Below are positions 8,666-17,362 of a stretch of 64,000 bases of DNA, one piece after another; the first letter of the stretch is position 1; every line of letters starts with the position of its first letter. Origin of the DNA: Pedobacter nyackensis. Lineage in GTDB: Bacteria; Bacteroidota; Bacteroidia; Sphingobacteriales; Sphingobacteriaceae. The stretch spans positions 655,400-719,399 of the forward strand of contig NZ_FWYB01000001.1 of assembly GCF_900176505.1 (NCBI RefSeq), given 5' to 3'. The position numbers and the translations under genes are program-made. A model generated the notes under the pieces. It saw only the letters and a program-made list of their open reading frames with translations. It ran no database searches and was not told the origin of the DNA.

Positions 8666-9790
8666 ATGAGGAATAAAATTTATATCAGTTTTTTAATGGC
8701 ATTTTTTGCCATAGTCAATTTAAAAGCGCAGGATTTACCATCTAAAAAAGAGGTACTAAATATCATCGATAAGGCAAACACTTATTGGCAATCGAATAAA
8801 ACGCCTGAAGTGCGGTCATTTTGGGATAATGCCGCTTATCATACTGGAAATATGGAAGTTGTTTCACTTACAAAAAATGAGAAATATCGCAAGTATTCTG
8901 AAGCTTGGGCAATTCATAACAAATGGATGGGAGCAAAGTCTACAGATAAAACCAAATGGAAATATCGGTATGGTGAAACGGATGATCATGTGTTGTTTGG
9001 GGATTGGCAAATATGTTTTCAGACTTACATTGATTTATATCATTTAAATCCTGAGGATTATAAAATTGCAAGAGCCAAAGAGGTTATAGACTACCAAATG
9101 AGTACTTCGGCAAATGATTATTGGTGGTGGGCCGACGGGTTATATATGGCTATGCCTGTCATGACTAAGCTTTATAAAATAACAGGAAACAAACAATACC
9201 TCGATAAACTATATGAATACTTTATGTATGCCAATAGTATCATGTATGATAAAGAGGAAAAGCTTTATTATCGTGATGCAAAATACCCTTATCCGAAACA
9301 TAAGAGTGCAAATGGCAAGAAAGATTTTTGGGCGAGAGGAGATGGATGGGTATTTGCAGGTTTGGCTAAAGTGCTTAAAGATCTACCTAAAAATGATAAA
9401 CATAGAAAGGAATATTTAACGAAGTACAAAGGTATGGCCGAGGCAATTTTAAAGAGCCAGCAAAAGGAAGGCTATTGGACGCGTAGTATGCTTGATCCGG
9501 AACATGCACCAGGCTGCGAAACAAGTGGGACCGCTTTTTTTACATACGGGCTGCTATGGGGGATTAACAATGGTTATCTTAACGAAAAGGTTTATTTGCC
9601 GGCTGCATTGAAAGGTTGGAATTATTTAGTGAGAACAGCACTTCAGGAAAGCGGAAAAATTGGCTATGTGCAACCAATTGGGGAAAGAGCAATACCAGGA
9701 CAAATTGTAGATAAAAATTCGACCGCTAATTTTGGCGTTGGCGCCTTTCTTCTTGCTAATTGCGAAATGTACAGATTTTTGAAAAACTAA
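8666..9790 (+). CDS. GH88/GH105-family unsaturated uronyl hydrolase
   Basis: The 374-aa protein carries a signal peptide (about 1-22, NLKAQ). Family motifs are seen in order: FGDWQICFQTYIDLY (about 111-125), WWWADGLYMAMP with Asp157, FWARGDGWVFAGLAKVL with Asp226, and ETSGTAFFTYGLLWGIN near 290. These are the six-hairpin toroid motifs of GH88/GH105, which remove the 4,5-unsaturated uronic acid left by polysaccharide lyases. The start lies 2 bases after the previous stop, so translation is probably coupled to the unrecognised upstream protein. This supports that neighbour being a lyase. Choosing between GH88 and GH105 needs a family search. Confidence 0.87.
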   Translation: MRNKIYISFLMAFFAIVNLKAQDLPSKKEVLNIIDKANTYWQSNKTPEVRSFWDNAAYHTGNMEVVSLTKNEKYRKYSEAWAIHNKWMGAKSTDKTKWKYRYGETDDHVLFGDWQICFQTYIDLYHLNPEDYKIARAKEVIDYQMSTSANDYWWWADGLYMAMPVMTKLYKITGNKQYLDKLYEYFMYANSIMYDKEEKLYYRDAKYPYPKHKSANGKKDFWARGDGWVFAGLAKVLKDLPKNDKHRKEYLTKYKGMAEAILKSQQKEGYWTRSMLDPEHAPGCETSGTAFFTYGLLWGINNGYLNEKVYLPAALKGWNYLVRTALQESGKIGYVQPIGERAIPGQIVDKNSTANFGVGAFLLANCEMYRFLKN

Positions 9791-9805
9791 TCGGATAAAT
9801 TTGAC

Positions 9806-11059
9806 ATGAGAAATCTTATGAAAGTGTTGACACAGGCCCTGTTAGTCTTGATGTTGTTTTCTGCATTTGCTTTTGGGCAAAAGAAAAAGGCTACTAAAAA
9901 AGCTCAGGTTTTAAATGACAGAGCATTTTGGTTGCAACAGATGGATAAAATGGTTAGGCCTGTTTTATATAATCTAGCCAAGGATAGTTTGAGAATTAAT
10001 ATGCCTCAGATTACTTCCATTCATGTTGACAGCAAAGAACAGCGTATTAAAGTTCAATATGTAGAGGTTTTGGGTAGAGTTTTAAGCGGTATAGCACCGT
10101 GGTTACAACTGGAAGGTGGTAATGCCGCTGAGGTTGCCTTAAGAAGGCAGTATAGGGAGTGGGTAATTCAAGGTCTAAAAAATTCGTTGGATTCTAATGC
10201 AAAAGATTTTATGAAGTACGATATTGGCAGTCAGCAACTTGTTGATGCTTCTTTCGTTGCATTTGCTTTCGTCCGCGCGCCATGGTTGTGGGAAAACCTT
10301 GATAAAAAAAATCAAGACTTAATGTTGAAATCTATTGTAACCACAAGAAGATTCAGACCTGCATTCTCCAATTGGTTGCTTTTTTCAGCGATGAATGAGG
10401 CATTCCTTGCCAAATTCGATCAGACATGGGATCCTATGCGGGTAGACTATGCGCTTCAACAGATGGAACAATGGTATGTTGGCGATGGGATGTATAAAGA
10501 TGGAAGTACTTATGCGTTCGATTATTACAACAGCTATGTTATTCATCCATATCTGGCAGCTATTTCAAATATAATTGGTGGCAAAGTAAAGAACTACAAC
10601 AATATGTTTGAAAAGATTAAAAAGCGAAATGAACGTTACGCAATTATCCAGGAAAGGTTAATAAATTCAGATGGAACATTTCCTGCAACTGGCCGATCGA
10701 TTATATACCGTGGAGCTGCATTTCATCATTTAGCTGATATGGCTTTTAGAAAAGCACTGCCCAGGCAGTTGGGCCCTGAACAGGTTCGCTGCGCATTAAC
10801 CGCAGTAATTAAAAAGACATTGGAGAGCCCAACTACTTATAAAAATGGCTGGTTAACAATTGGTTTATATGGTTCACAAGCAGATATAGGAGATTCTTAT
10901 AATAATCAGGGCAGTCCCTACCTTTGTACCAGTATTTTCCTGCCTTTGGGTTTACCCTCAACAGATCCTTTCTGGTCCAATCCAGCCGCTAAATGGAGTG
11001 CACAAAAGATCTGGTCTGGAGAGGATTTTGCAAATGATCATAGTGTTGACTTAAGGTAA
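9806..11059 (+). CDS. DUF2264-family secreted protein
   Basis: The 417-aa protein has a signal peptide ending near AFAFGQ. The motifs GRVLSGIAPWLQLEGG, QLVDASFVAFAFVRAPWLWE and FSNWLLFSAMNEAFL are those of the DUF2264 family, an (alpha/alpha) toroid fold found in glycan loci. From memory, some members have been linked to uronic-acid-releasing glycoside hydrolase activity; I treat this as a hint only. Other visible features are YVGDGMYKDGSTYAFDYYN and TGRSIIYRGAAFHHLADMA. It is the last gene of the tight run that starts before the window. After it come two hairpins, one a large AT-rich palindrome. Confidence 0.82.
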   Translation: MRNLMKVLTQALLVLMLFSAFAFGQKKKATKKAQVLNDRAFWLQQMDKMVRPVLYNLAKDSLRINMPQITSIHVDSKEQRIKVQYVEVLGRVLSGIAPWLQLEGGNAAEVALRRQYREWVIQGLKNSLDSNAKDFMKYDIGSQQLVDASFVAFAFVRAPWLWENLDKKNQDLMLKSIVTTRRFRPAFSNWLLFSAMNEAFLAKFDQTWDPMRVDYALQQMEQWYVGDGMYKDGSTYAFDYYNSYVIHPYLAAISNIIGGKVKNYNNMFEKIKKRNERYAIIQERLINSDGTFPATGRSIIYRGAAFHHLADMAFRKALPRQLGPEQVRCALTAVIKKTLESPTTYKNGWLTIGLYGSQADIGDSYNNQGSPYLCTSIFLPLGLPSTDPFWSNPAAKWSAQKIWSGEDFANDHSVDLR

Positions 11060-11144
11060 TATTCTTCAATCTGAGGTATTAAAGAGAGGGAAGCTCACAC
11101 TTATTATGGGAGCTGAACCAAATAAACAACTATAAGCGAAAAAA

Positions 11145-11162
11145 CCAGGTACGGCAACCTGG
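11145..11162. terminator. Small GC-rich hairpin after DUF2264 gene
   Basis: CCAGGT (11145-11150) and ACCTGG (11157-11162) form a 6-bp stem with a 6-base loop, preceded by an A-rich run. It is a possible weak terminator for the glycan operon. No T-run follows on the plus strand. Confidence 0.35.
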
Positions 11163-11170
11163 GCCGTATC

Positions 11171-11206
11171 TTGATATAATGTAACTATATTGTTACATTA
11201 TATCAA
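11171..11206. promoter_or_regulatory. 36-bp AT-rich palindrome upstream of GH123 gene
   Basis: Two perfect 15-bp inverted arms (11171-11185 and 11192-11206, starting TTGATATAATGTAAC) flank the 6-base centre TATATT. CCGT on the left (11164-11167) and ACGG on the right (11207-11210) extend the symmetry with a 3-base offset. It lies 112 bases after the DUF2264 stop and 67 bases before the next start. No T-tract follows, so an operator or mRNA hairpin is more likely than a simple terminator. Confidence 0.55.
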
Positions 11207-11273
11207 ACGGTTGCGTAACAGGCGTAATGCGATTGCCGTTTTACCTTATTCCCTAAATGGTTAGCTTAGGGTT

Positions 11274-13007
11274 ATGAAACAGCTATTTTTTATTTCTCTA
11301 TTCTTTTTGTATTTCAATGTTAAGGCGCAAGACGCAAGCTTAGCACTGCAAAAAAAGCCTTTAATAAGCGCGCAAATCATCGATGATGAATGGGGCAAAG
11401 TTCCTAATGGATTAAATATAAGCTTTGCATCCGCCAATACACGTTTTGCAAGAGAATTACCACCAAAAGTAGCGTTAGAAACCGAGTGGGAAGCAAAAGC
11501 CTGGAAAGGCGAAAAAATACATACACAACTGCTGGCATGGACAAACAAGAGTTTGAATGACATTAGTTTACAGGTCTACGATCTGAAAAACGAACAAGGT
11601 CAACTCATTAAAAAAGAAAACATTACGGTTGGTTTTGTAAAATATGTGATTACTGATGAATTTAAAGACGGCTGCGGTTACCGAAAACCAAAAGATTTTG
11701 ACTCTTCGTATGTGGCGGACATCATCGATTCAAAAACCAGATCTACCTTATTAGAAAAGAATAGTACGCAACCGGTTTGGCTAAGTATTAAGGTACCAGC
11801 TAATGCAAGTCCCGGAACTTATAAAGGAACAATTAAAATTAAAGGAGATAAGGATTATACTTTACCCATAACGGTGCAGGTATTGAACCAAACACTACCA
11901 AGCGCTAACAAATGGCAATATGATTTGGATTTATGGCAACATCCTGTAGCGATATCCCGCGTGCACAATGTACCGTTGTGGAGTACTGAACATTTTTCAT
12001 TGATGAAAAAGTACTACGAGATGCTGGCCAATGCAGGCCAAAAAACCATTACCGCGAGCATAGTTAATGAGCCTTGGGGACATCAAACTTATGACGATTA
12101 TCCAAGTTTGATTAAATGGACCAAAAAAAAGGATGGAAGCTGGAAATATGATTACAGCTTATTTGATAAATATATAGCCTTTGTAATGGATTGTGGCATT
12201 AGGGAGCGTATCAACTGTTACAGTATGGTGCCCTGGAAAATCGCTTTTACCTATTATGATGAGAACTCACAAAAAGAAGCCGTTTTTACAGATGCCATTG
12301 GTACACCATCCTATAATGCTTTTTGGAAAACTATGCTTGTCGACTTTACGCAGCATCTGAAACAAAAAGGATGGTTTAGCAAGACGTATATTGCAATGGA
12401 TGAAAGGCCGATGGAAGCAATGAAGGCGGTCATAAAATTATTGAAAGAGACTGATAAGAACTGGAAAATAGCATTGGCCGGAGAGTATCATGCTGAAATA
12501 GAACAGGATATAGATGTCTATTGCATCGCTTCTAAATGGGATTTCCCGGCGGCCACTTTGCAAAAACGTCAGCAACAAGGTAAAATTAGTACGTGGTATA
12601 CTTGCTGCACTGAACCCTATCCTAATGGCTTTACTTTCTCATCCCCGGCAGAGGGAGTGTGGATAGGCTGGTACACGGCAAATAAAAATATGGATGGCTA
12701 TTTACGTTGGGCTTATAATAGCTGGACAAAAAATCCATTAGCAGATAGTCGTTTTACCACATGGCCAGCTGGCGACACTTACCTCGTTTACCCTGGTCCG
12801 TTTAGTTCTGTCAGGTTTGAAAAATTACTTGAAGGCGCTCAGGATTTTGAAAAAATCAGACATTTAAGATCATTTTATACAAAGAATAAGCAGATTAAGG
12901 AGTTAAATGAGCTCAATAAGGCTTTGGAAGTTTTCGACATAAAATCATTGGCAAATACTACAGCCGATGAAATGCTAAAAAAAGTAAAACCGCTGCTTAA
13001 TCGATAA
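11274..13007 (+). CDS. GH123-like N-acetylgalactosaminidase (DUF4091-containing)
   Basis: This 577-aa protein has a signal peptide (about 1-18, NVKAQ). A beta-sandwich N-terminal part (about 60-205) is followed by a barrel with the GH123 catalytic Asp-Glu pair in AMDERPMEAM (Asp376-Glu377). The DUF4091 block then follows (RWAYNSWTKNPLADSRF, then LVYPGPFSSVRFEKLLEG). GH123 enzymes release terminal GalNAc by substrate-assisted catalysis, with the Asp orienting the N-acetyl group. It sits alone behind a palindrome, so it may be controlled separately from the upstream run. Its presence suggests the target glycan contains a hexosamine. Confidence 0.82.
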   Translation: MKQLFFISLFFLYFNVKAQDASLALQKKPLISAQIIDDEWGKVPNGLNISFASANTRFARELPPKVALETEWEAKAWKGEKIHTQLLAWTNKSLNDISLQVYDLKNEQGQLIKKENITVGFVKYVITDEFKDGCGYRKPKDFDSSYVADIIDSKTRSTLLEKNSTQPVWLSIKVPANASPGTYKGTIKIKGDKDYTLPITVQVLNQTLPSANKWQYDLDLWQHPVAISRVHNVPLWSTEHFSLMKKYYEMLANAGQKTITASIVNEPWGHQTYDDYPSLIKWTKKKDGSWKYDYSLFDKYIAFVMDCGIRERINCYSMVPWKIAFTYYDENSQKEAVFTDAIGTPSYNAFWKTMLVDFTQHLKQKGWFSKTYIAMDERPMEAMKAVIKLLKETDKNWKIALAGEYHAEIEQDIDVYCIASKWDFPAATLQKRQQQGKISTWYTCCTEPYPNGFTFSSPAEGVWIGWYTANKNMDGYLRWAYNSWTKNPLADSRFTTWPAGDTYLVYPGPFSSVRFEKLLEGAQDFEKIRHLRSFYTKNKQIKELNELNKALEVFDIKSLANTTADEMLKKVKPLLNR

Positions 13008-13065
13008 GTTCATATAAGCATGGCATTGACAAGACATACAAAAAGTACTTTGTAAATATTTAAAT

Positions 13066-13073
13066 TATATTTG
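13066..13073 (+). promoter_or_regulatory. Bacteroidetes -7 box for dipeptidase gene
   Basis: TATATTTG matches the TAnnTTTG consensus of the housekeeping Bacteroidetes sigma factor and ends 16 bases before the start codon. A TTTG occurs only 13 bases upstream, closer than the usual 19-21, so no good -33 element is seen. Confidence 0.5.
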
Positions 13074-13089
13074 TCCAAACTAATTTGTT

Positions 13090-14460
13090 ATGCAAGAAAT
13101 CAAAAAATATGTAGAAGAAAACAAGCAGCGCTTTTTAGATGAGCTGTTTGAATTGCTGCGCTTCCCATCGGTTAGTGCCGACCCAAAATATAAGGCGGAT
13201 GTACTTAAGACTGCTGATTTTGTAGCTCAGAAACTAAAAGATGCTGGTGCCGATAAAGTAGAGATCTGTGAAACAGCAGGTTATCCTATTGTTTATGGCG
13301 AAAAAATTATTGATGCAAGTTTACCTACCGTTTTAATTTACGGACACTATGATGTACAACCGGCAGATCCGTTGGAGTTATGGAAAACCCCTCCGTTTGA
13401 GCCAACTGTACGTGATGGAAAGATTTATGCACGTGGTGCTTGCGACGATAAAGGGCAGTTTTACATGCATGTAAAAGCTTTTGAGTTGATGATGAAAACC
13501 AATACACTTGCTTGTAACGTGAAATTCATGATCGAAGGTGAAGAGGAAGTTGGTTCTGCTAACCTCGGTGTTTTTGTAAACGCTAACGTTGAGCGCTTAA
13601 AAGCTGATGTAGTTCTGATCTCTGATACTTCAATGATCAGCATGGAAAATCCATCTATTGAAACCGGATTACGTGGTTTGGCCTATATGGAAGTTGAAGT
13701 TGTTGGTCCTAACCGCGATTTACACTCAGGTGTTTATGGTGGTGCAGTAGCTAACCCTGCAACAATATTATGTAAAATGATTGCTTCTCTGCATGACGAG
13801 AACAACCACATTACTATTCCTGCTTTTTATGATAAAGTGGTTGAATTGAGCGATACTGAGAAAAAAGCATTGAATGCTGCGCCATTTGATTTAAATGAGT
13901 ACAAAGAAGATCTTGATATCAATGCGGAATGGGGAGAGAAAGGTTATTCAACATTGGAGCGTACCGGAACGAGACCTACATTAGAGGTTAATGGTATCTG
14001 GAGCGGTTATATTGGTGAAGGTGCTAAAACAGTACTTCCTTCTAAAGCCAATGCTAAAATCTCTATGCGTTTGGTACCTAATCAAACTTCTAATGAGATA
14101 TCTGAGATCTTTACCAAGCATTTCGAGAGCATCGCTCCTGATTATGTAAAAGTAAAAGTAACTGCGCATCATGGTGGTGAGCCGGTAGTAACGCCAACAG
14201 ATAGCGTGGCTTACCGTGCAGCTGAGAAAGCAATTGTTGATTCATTTGGTAAATCACCTATCCCAACACGTGGTGGTGGTAGTATTCCAATTGTTGCTTT
14301 ATTTGAAAGCGCATTGGGTATTAAATCAGTACTTTTTGGTTTTGGATTAGATAGCGATGCATTGCATTCACCAAACGAGAAATACGATATCTATAACTAT
14401 TATAAAGGAATTGAGACTTTGCCTTTGTTCCACAAGTATTTTGCCGAATTAAGTAAGTAA
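13090..14460 (+). CDS. M20-family dipeptidase
   Basis: The 456-aa protein lacks a signal peptide, so it is cytoplasmic. The M20 metal site is clear: YGHYDVQPAD gives the first zinc His and the DVQ motif, YARGACDDKGQ the bridging Asp, and EGEEEVGS (near 152-159) the catalytic Glu and metal Glu. The dimerisation lid lies at about 190-310, and LHSPNEKYD near the C-terminus supplies the last metal His. The family hydrolyses dipeptides or acylated amino acids, usually with a wide side-chain range. It is transcribed alone: a -7 box lies in front and a long terminator hairpin behind (14500-14580). Confidence 0.9.
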   Translation: MQEIKKYVEENKQRFLDELFELLRFPSVSADPKYKADVLKTADFVAQKLKDAGADKVEICETAGYPIVYGEKIIDASLPTVLIYGHYDVQPADPLELWKTPPFEPTVRDGKIYARGACDDKGQFYMHVKAFELMMKTNTLACNVKFMIEGEEEVGSANLGVFVNANVERLKADVVLISDTSMISMENPSIETGLRGLAYMEVEVVGPNRDLHSGVYGGAVANPATILCKMIASLHDENNHITIPAFYDKVVELSDTEKKALNAAPFDLNEYKEDLDINAEWGEKGYSTLERTGTRPTLEVNGIWSGYIGEGAKTVLPSKANAKISMRLVPNQTSNEISEIFTKHFESIAPDYVKVKVTAHHGGEPVVTPTDSVAYRAAEKAIVDSFGKSPIPTRGGGSIPIVALFESALGIKSVLFGFGLDSDALHSPNEKYDIYNYYKGIETLPLFHKYFAELSK

Positions 14461-14499
14461 TTGCTTTTGTATCGTGTGTAAGCATGATGCTTTATTTAT

Positions 14500-14580
14500 A
14501 AAAACACCAATATTCCTACGCTCCGTGGATTCAGAATAGAATTCGAAGGTTGATCAGGAACATTGGTGTTTTTATTTTGG
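14500..14580 (+). terminator. Terminator after dipeptidase gene
   Basis: AAAAACACCAAT (14500-14511) pairs perfectly with 14562-14573 and is followed by TTTATTTT. The intervening about 50 bases can form an inner hairpin (ATTCCT with AGGAA). The right arm covers the TTG at 14563, which rules that codon out as the start of the next gene. Confidence 0.7.
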
Positions 14581-14606
14581 ATGCCTACCCGAAAGGTGTA
14601 TTTTTG
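14576..14606 (+). promoter_or_regulatory. Complete -33/-7 promoter for GH25 gene
   Basis: TTTG (14576-14579) and TATTTTTG (14599-14606) are separated by 19 bases, a good match to the Bacteroidetes TTTG / TAnnTTTG promoter. Only 7 bases separate the -7 box from the ATG at 14614, so the message should be leaderless or nearly so. Confidence 0.65.
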
Positions 14607-14613
14607 CAGCATC

Positions 14614-15531
14614 ATGCCGCCAGCACCTAGAAAAACAACTACTCCCCGAAAACCTACTTTCCGCCAAACTTATGAGTCAGATGCATCTGGCCGTCCACGC
14701 AGAAAAGCTACTCCAAGAAAAAAAGTCGTTAAGAAAAAGCCCTGGCCAGTTTGGCTTAAGTTTTTTATAGCCGCTGTTTTGCTGGTATTACTTTCGCCAT
14801 TCTATTATGGTTACATCATTAAAGGCTTCAGTTCAACCTGGAGGTGGGTTAGGGATATTGGTGAAGACCCAAATTACCGTACTTACAGCAGCTTTGATAT
14901 CCGCATTCCAAAAGGTTATAACATTCATGGTATAGATGTTTCTTATTACCAGGGTAAGATAGACTGGAAGCAGGTGAAGGCGATGAAAGAGGACGATGTA
15001 CAAATTGATTTTGCTTTTATAAAAGCAACTGAAGGTTTGTTTAAGGTGGATCCATATTTTCAGCGTAACTGGCGGGAAGCCCCAAAAGCGGGAGTGATTT
15101 GTGGTGCCTATCACTTCTTCCGTCCGCAGAAACCGGGCGAATGGCAAGCCAAATTCTTTTTGCAGACCGTTAATTTTGAGGCGGGAGATTTACCTCCGGT
15201 TGTCGATATAGAAGAACTTGATGGCGTTCCTGCATCAAAAATGCGCACTGAATTAGCTCAGTTTTTGAAACATATTGAGAAAAAAACGAGTGTGAAGCCG
15301 ATTATATATACAGGACTTTCTTTTTATAAAGATTATCTACGCGGTCATTTTGATGAATATCCGTTATGGATTGCTCATTATTATCAGCCTAAATTAAAGA
15401 TCAGTAAAGAAACCAACTGGCATTTCTGGCAACATTCTGATAAGGCCAAAATATCAGGTATTAATCATGTTGTTGACTTTAATGCTTTTAATGGAGATAG
15501 TCTTGCTTTTGATCGTTTGCTGATTAAGTAA
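14614..15531 (+). CDS. GH25-family muramidase, membrane-anchored
   Basis: Start chosen at the ATG at 14614 (305 aa), because an upstream in-frame TTG at 14563 lies inside a terminator and before the promoter. The protein has a Lys/Arg/Pro-rich cytoplasmic tail (about 1-50) and one membrane helix (about 53-72, FFIAAVLLVLLSPFYYGY), then an extracytoplasmic GH25 barrel. Motifs are HGIDVSYYQGKIDW, FAFIKATEG, AYHFFRP, VVDIEE and PIIYTG, and they include the acidic residues expected for lysozyme-like cleavage of peptidoglycan. GH25 enzymes hydrolyse the MurNAc-GlcNAc bond. The tail-anchored form fits a housekeeping wall-remodelling role. Confidence 0.87.
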   Translation: MPPAPRKTTTPRKPTFRQTYESDASGRPRRKATPRKKVVKKKPWPVWLKFFIAAVLLVLLSPFYYGYIIKGFSSTWRWVRDIGEDPNYRTYSSFDIRIPKGYNIHGIDVSYYQGKIDWKQVKAMKEDDVQIDFAFIKATEGLFKVDPYFQRNWREAPKAGVICGAYHFFRPQKPGEWQAKFFLQTVNFEAGDLPPVVDIEELDGVPASKMRTELAQFLKHIEKKTSVKPIIYTGLSFYKDYLRGHFDEYPLWIAHYYQPKLKISKETNWHFWQHSDKAKISGINHVVDFNAFNGDSLAFDRLLIK

Positions 15532-15543
15532 GTCTTTTTTTTA

Positions 15544-16998
15544 CTAAAGCAAAGGAGATAGTAATCTCGCTGCTTTCTCTAATAATTGCTTGTATATAGG
15601 TCTATTTGCCCATTCTATAGGATCAATTCCTATGGCATCTTTTAGGTCATTGTAAAAAATAGCACTCAATTCACTGGCAATTTCGGTATCATAAACAATT
15701 GCATTTACTTCGAAATTCAGGTCGAAGCTTCTGAAATCCATGTTAGCCGTGCCTACCATCGCTACTTTTTTATCGGTAACCATTGTTTTAGCATGTACAA
15801 AGCCTCTTTTATATTGGTAAATTTCAACTCCCGCATTGAGTAAATCATTGTAAAATGATCTGGCAGCAGCATTCACCAATTTTGAATCAGACTGGCCGGG
15901 AATCAATAACTTTACGGAGATTCCACTTAGCGATGCGATGGTCAGTGCATCTAAAAGGCTCTCTCCGGGAATGAAATAAGGGCTGGTAATAAGAATTTCT
16001 TTTGTAGCCAGATTAATGGCCTGAAGGATAGAAAACAGAATAGTAGGCGATTCTGAATCAGGTCCACTTGCTGCAATTTGAACGATTTTATTGTCGGCGG
16101 TTACTTGTTGTTCCGACATAGGTGGGAAAAAGATGTTGTCAGGTTGTAATACTTCTTCGGCACAGAAATTCCAGTCGCACAGGAATAGGTACTGCAGGTA
16201 CAATGCACCTGGTCCGTCAATACGCAAATGTGTATCTCGCCAATACAGCTTATTATTAATCCCATTAATATACCTGTCGCTTACGTTGATCCCTCCAATA
16301 AAGGCAGTGAAACCGTCGATAACAATTATTTTCCGGTGATTTCTATAGTTTAGGCGGTTGGCCAATAGAATAAAGTGAACTTTTAGGAATGGATAGGCTT
16401 CAACTCCGTTCTCTACAAGCCATGGGACTAGCTTTTTACGGATGTCTCGGCTTCCAAAATCATCATATATAAAACGCACTTTTACACCTTCTTTTGCTTT
16501 TGCAATCATTGCTTCGCCCAGTGCTGTACCTATATCATCATCTTCAAATATATAATACTCGATATGGATGTGGTGTTTTGCATTTTGAATGGCCTGGATT
16601 ACTTCCGGGAACTTGTTCTCTCCGTTTATCAGCAATTTTACGGCATTTTTAGCAGTCAACGGACTCATAGAGTCTTTTAGTACCATAAATGCAAGCTCTT
16701 TGTTACCAAGGATTTTTGCGTTGTTTTCCTGAAGTGTCTGAGCTGAATATTGAATGATGTCCTGTTTAAACTTTGCCGCCAGATCGTCGTTTTCGTATAG
16801 TTTCTTGCTATACATCTTTCTGTGACGATAATTAATCCCGAAGAAGAAGTAGAAGATCATTCCAAAGAAGGGAACAAATACAGCAAATAGGAGGTAGGCA
16901 AGTGTTTTGGTAGTGCTGCGGGTGTCGTAAATAATACGAAGACAAACTAAACCTAAAATTAGGAGATAAGCGATTTCAGCAATCAGCAGCCAGTTCAT
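15544..16998 (-). CDS. cls: Cardiolipin synthase
   Basis: The 484-aa protein begins with two membrane helices (about 3-22 and 33-55), as in bacterial Cls enzymes. Two phospholipase D HKD motifs follow: NHRKIIVIDGFTAFIGG near 222 and VHAKTMVTDKKVAMVG near 400. They form one active site that joins two phosphatidylglycerol molecules into cardiolipin and glycerol. Length and order are normal for the family. It is convergent with the GH25 gene (12 bases between stops) and is transcribed away from the tRNA gene. Confidence 0.92.
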   Translation of the reverse strand: MNWLLIAEIAYLLILGLVCLRIIYDTRSTTKTLAYLLFAVFVPFFGMIFYFFFGINYRHRKMYSKKLYENDDLAAKFKQDIIQYSAQTLQENNAKILGNKELAFMVLKDSMSPLTAKNAVKLLINGENKFPEVIQAIQNAKHHIHIEYYIFEDDDIGTALGEAMIAKAKEGVKVRFIYDDFGSRDIRKKLVPWLVENGVEAYPFLKVHFILLANRLNYRNHRKIIVIDGFTAFIGGINVSDRYINGINNKLYWRDTHLRIDGPGALYLQYLFLCDWNFCAEEVLQPDNIFFPPMSEQQVTADNKIVQIAASGPDSESPTILFSILQAINLATKEILITSPYFIPGESLLDALTIASLSGISVKLLIPGQSDSKLVNAAARSFYNDLLNAGVEIYQYKRGFVHAKTMVTDKKVAMVGTANMDFRSFDLNFEVNAIVYDTEIASELSAIFYNDLKDAIGIDPIEWANRPIYKQLLEKAARLLSPLL

Positions 16999-17157
16999 AA
17001 ACGTGAATTTACATTAATAGATGTGATGTAAGTTAAGAAATTCAGGTTAATCTTTACAAATGTAATGATGAAACGGTTGCACAAAGTTTTTATAATCAGG
17101 CAGTAGGTATTTGGGAAGGATAACGGTGTGAAAAAAATACGCTTAATTCTGCATCTG

Positions 17158-17191
17158 TTGTTCGAAAAAACGGTCAATAATACTATATTTG
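17158..17191 (+). promoter_or_regulatory. Promoter of tRNA-Leu
   Basis: TATATTTG at 17184-17191 fits TAnnTTTG, with a TTG at 17158-17160 (spacing 23). The tRNA begins 34 bases after the -7 box. Confidence 0.5.
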
Positions 17192-17224
17192 CTCGCAAGT
17201 AAGGATAATCTGAACTTTATTAAT

Positions 17225-17308
17225 GCCCGGATGGCGAAATTGGTAAACGTTGCGGTCTCAGAAGCCGTTGGAGTACAATCCTTGAGAGTTCGAGTCTCTC
17301 TTCGGGCA
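17225..17308 (+). tRNA. tRNA-Leu (anticodon CAG)
   Basis: An 84-base class II tRNA. The acceptor strands GCCCGGA (17225-17231) and TTCGGGC (17301-17307) pair with one G-U, followed by discriminator A. The D arm contains AATTGGTAAAC. The anticodon stem GCGGT/GCCGT encloses loop CTCAGAA, giving anticodon CAG, which reads CUG. A long variable arm and a T loop with GTTCGAGTC follow, as expected for leucine. CCA is not encoded. Confidence 0.93.
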
Positions 17309-17322
17309 CGAGTAGTGTATTT

Positions 17323-17362
17323 AACCGTCTAACTATAAATATGTTAGACGGTTTTTTTTTTC
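17323..17362 (+). terminator. Rho-independent terminator of tRNA-Leu
   Basis: AACCGTCTAAC (17323-17333) and its perfect complement (17343-17353) enclose a 9-base loop and are followed by an unbroken T-run of about nine bases. Confidence 0.9.

Noticed and set aside
14563..14613. Upstream TTG start for the GH25 protein
   Set aside because: The TTG lies in the right arm of the preceding terminator and upstream of the promoter; the ATG at 14614 gives a normal basic tail plus membrane helix.
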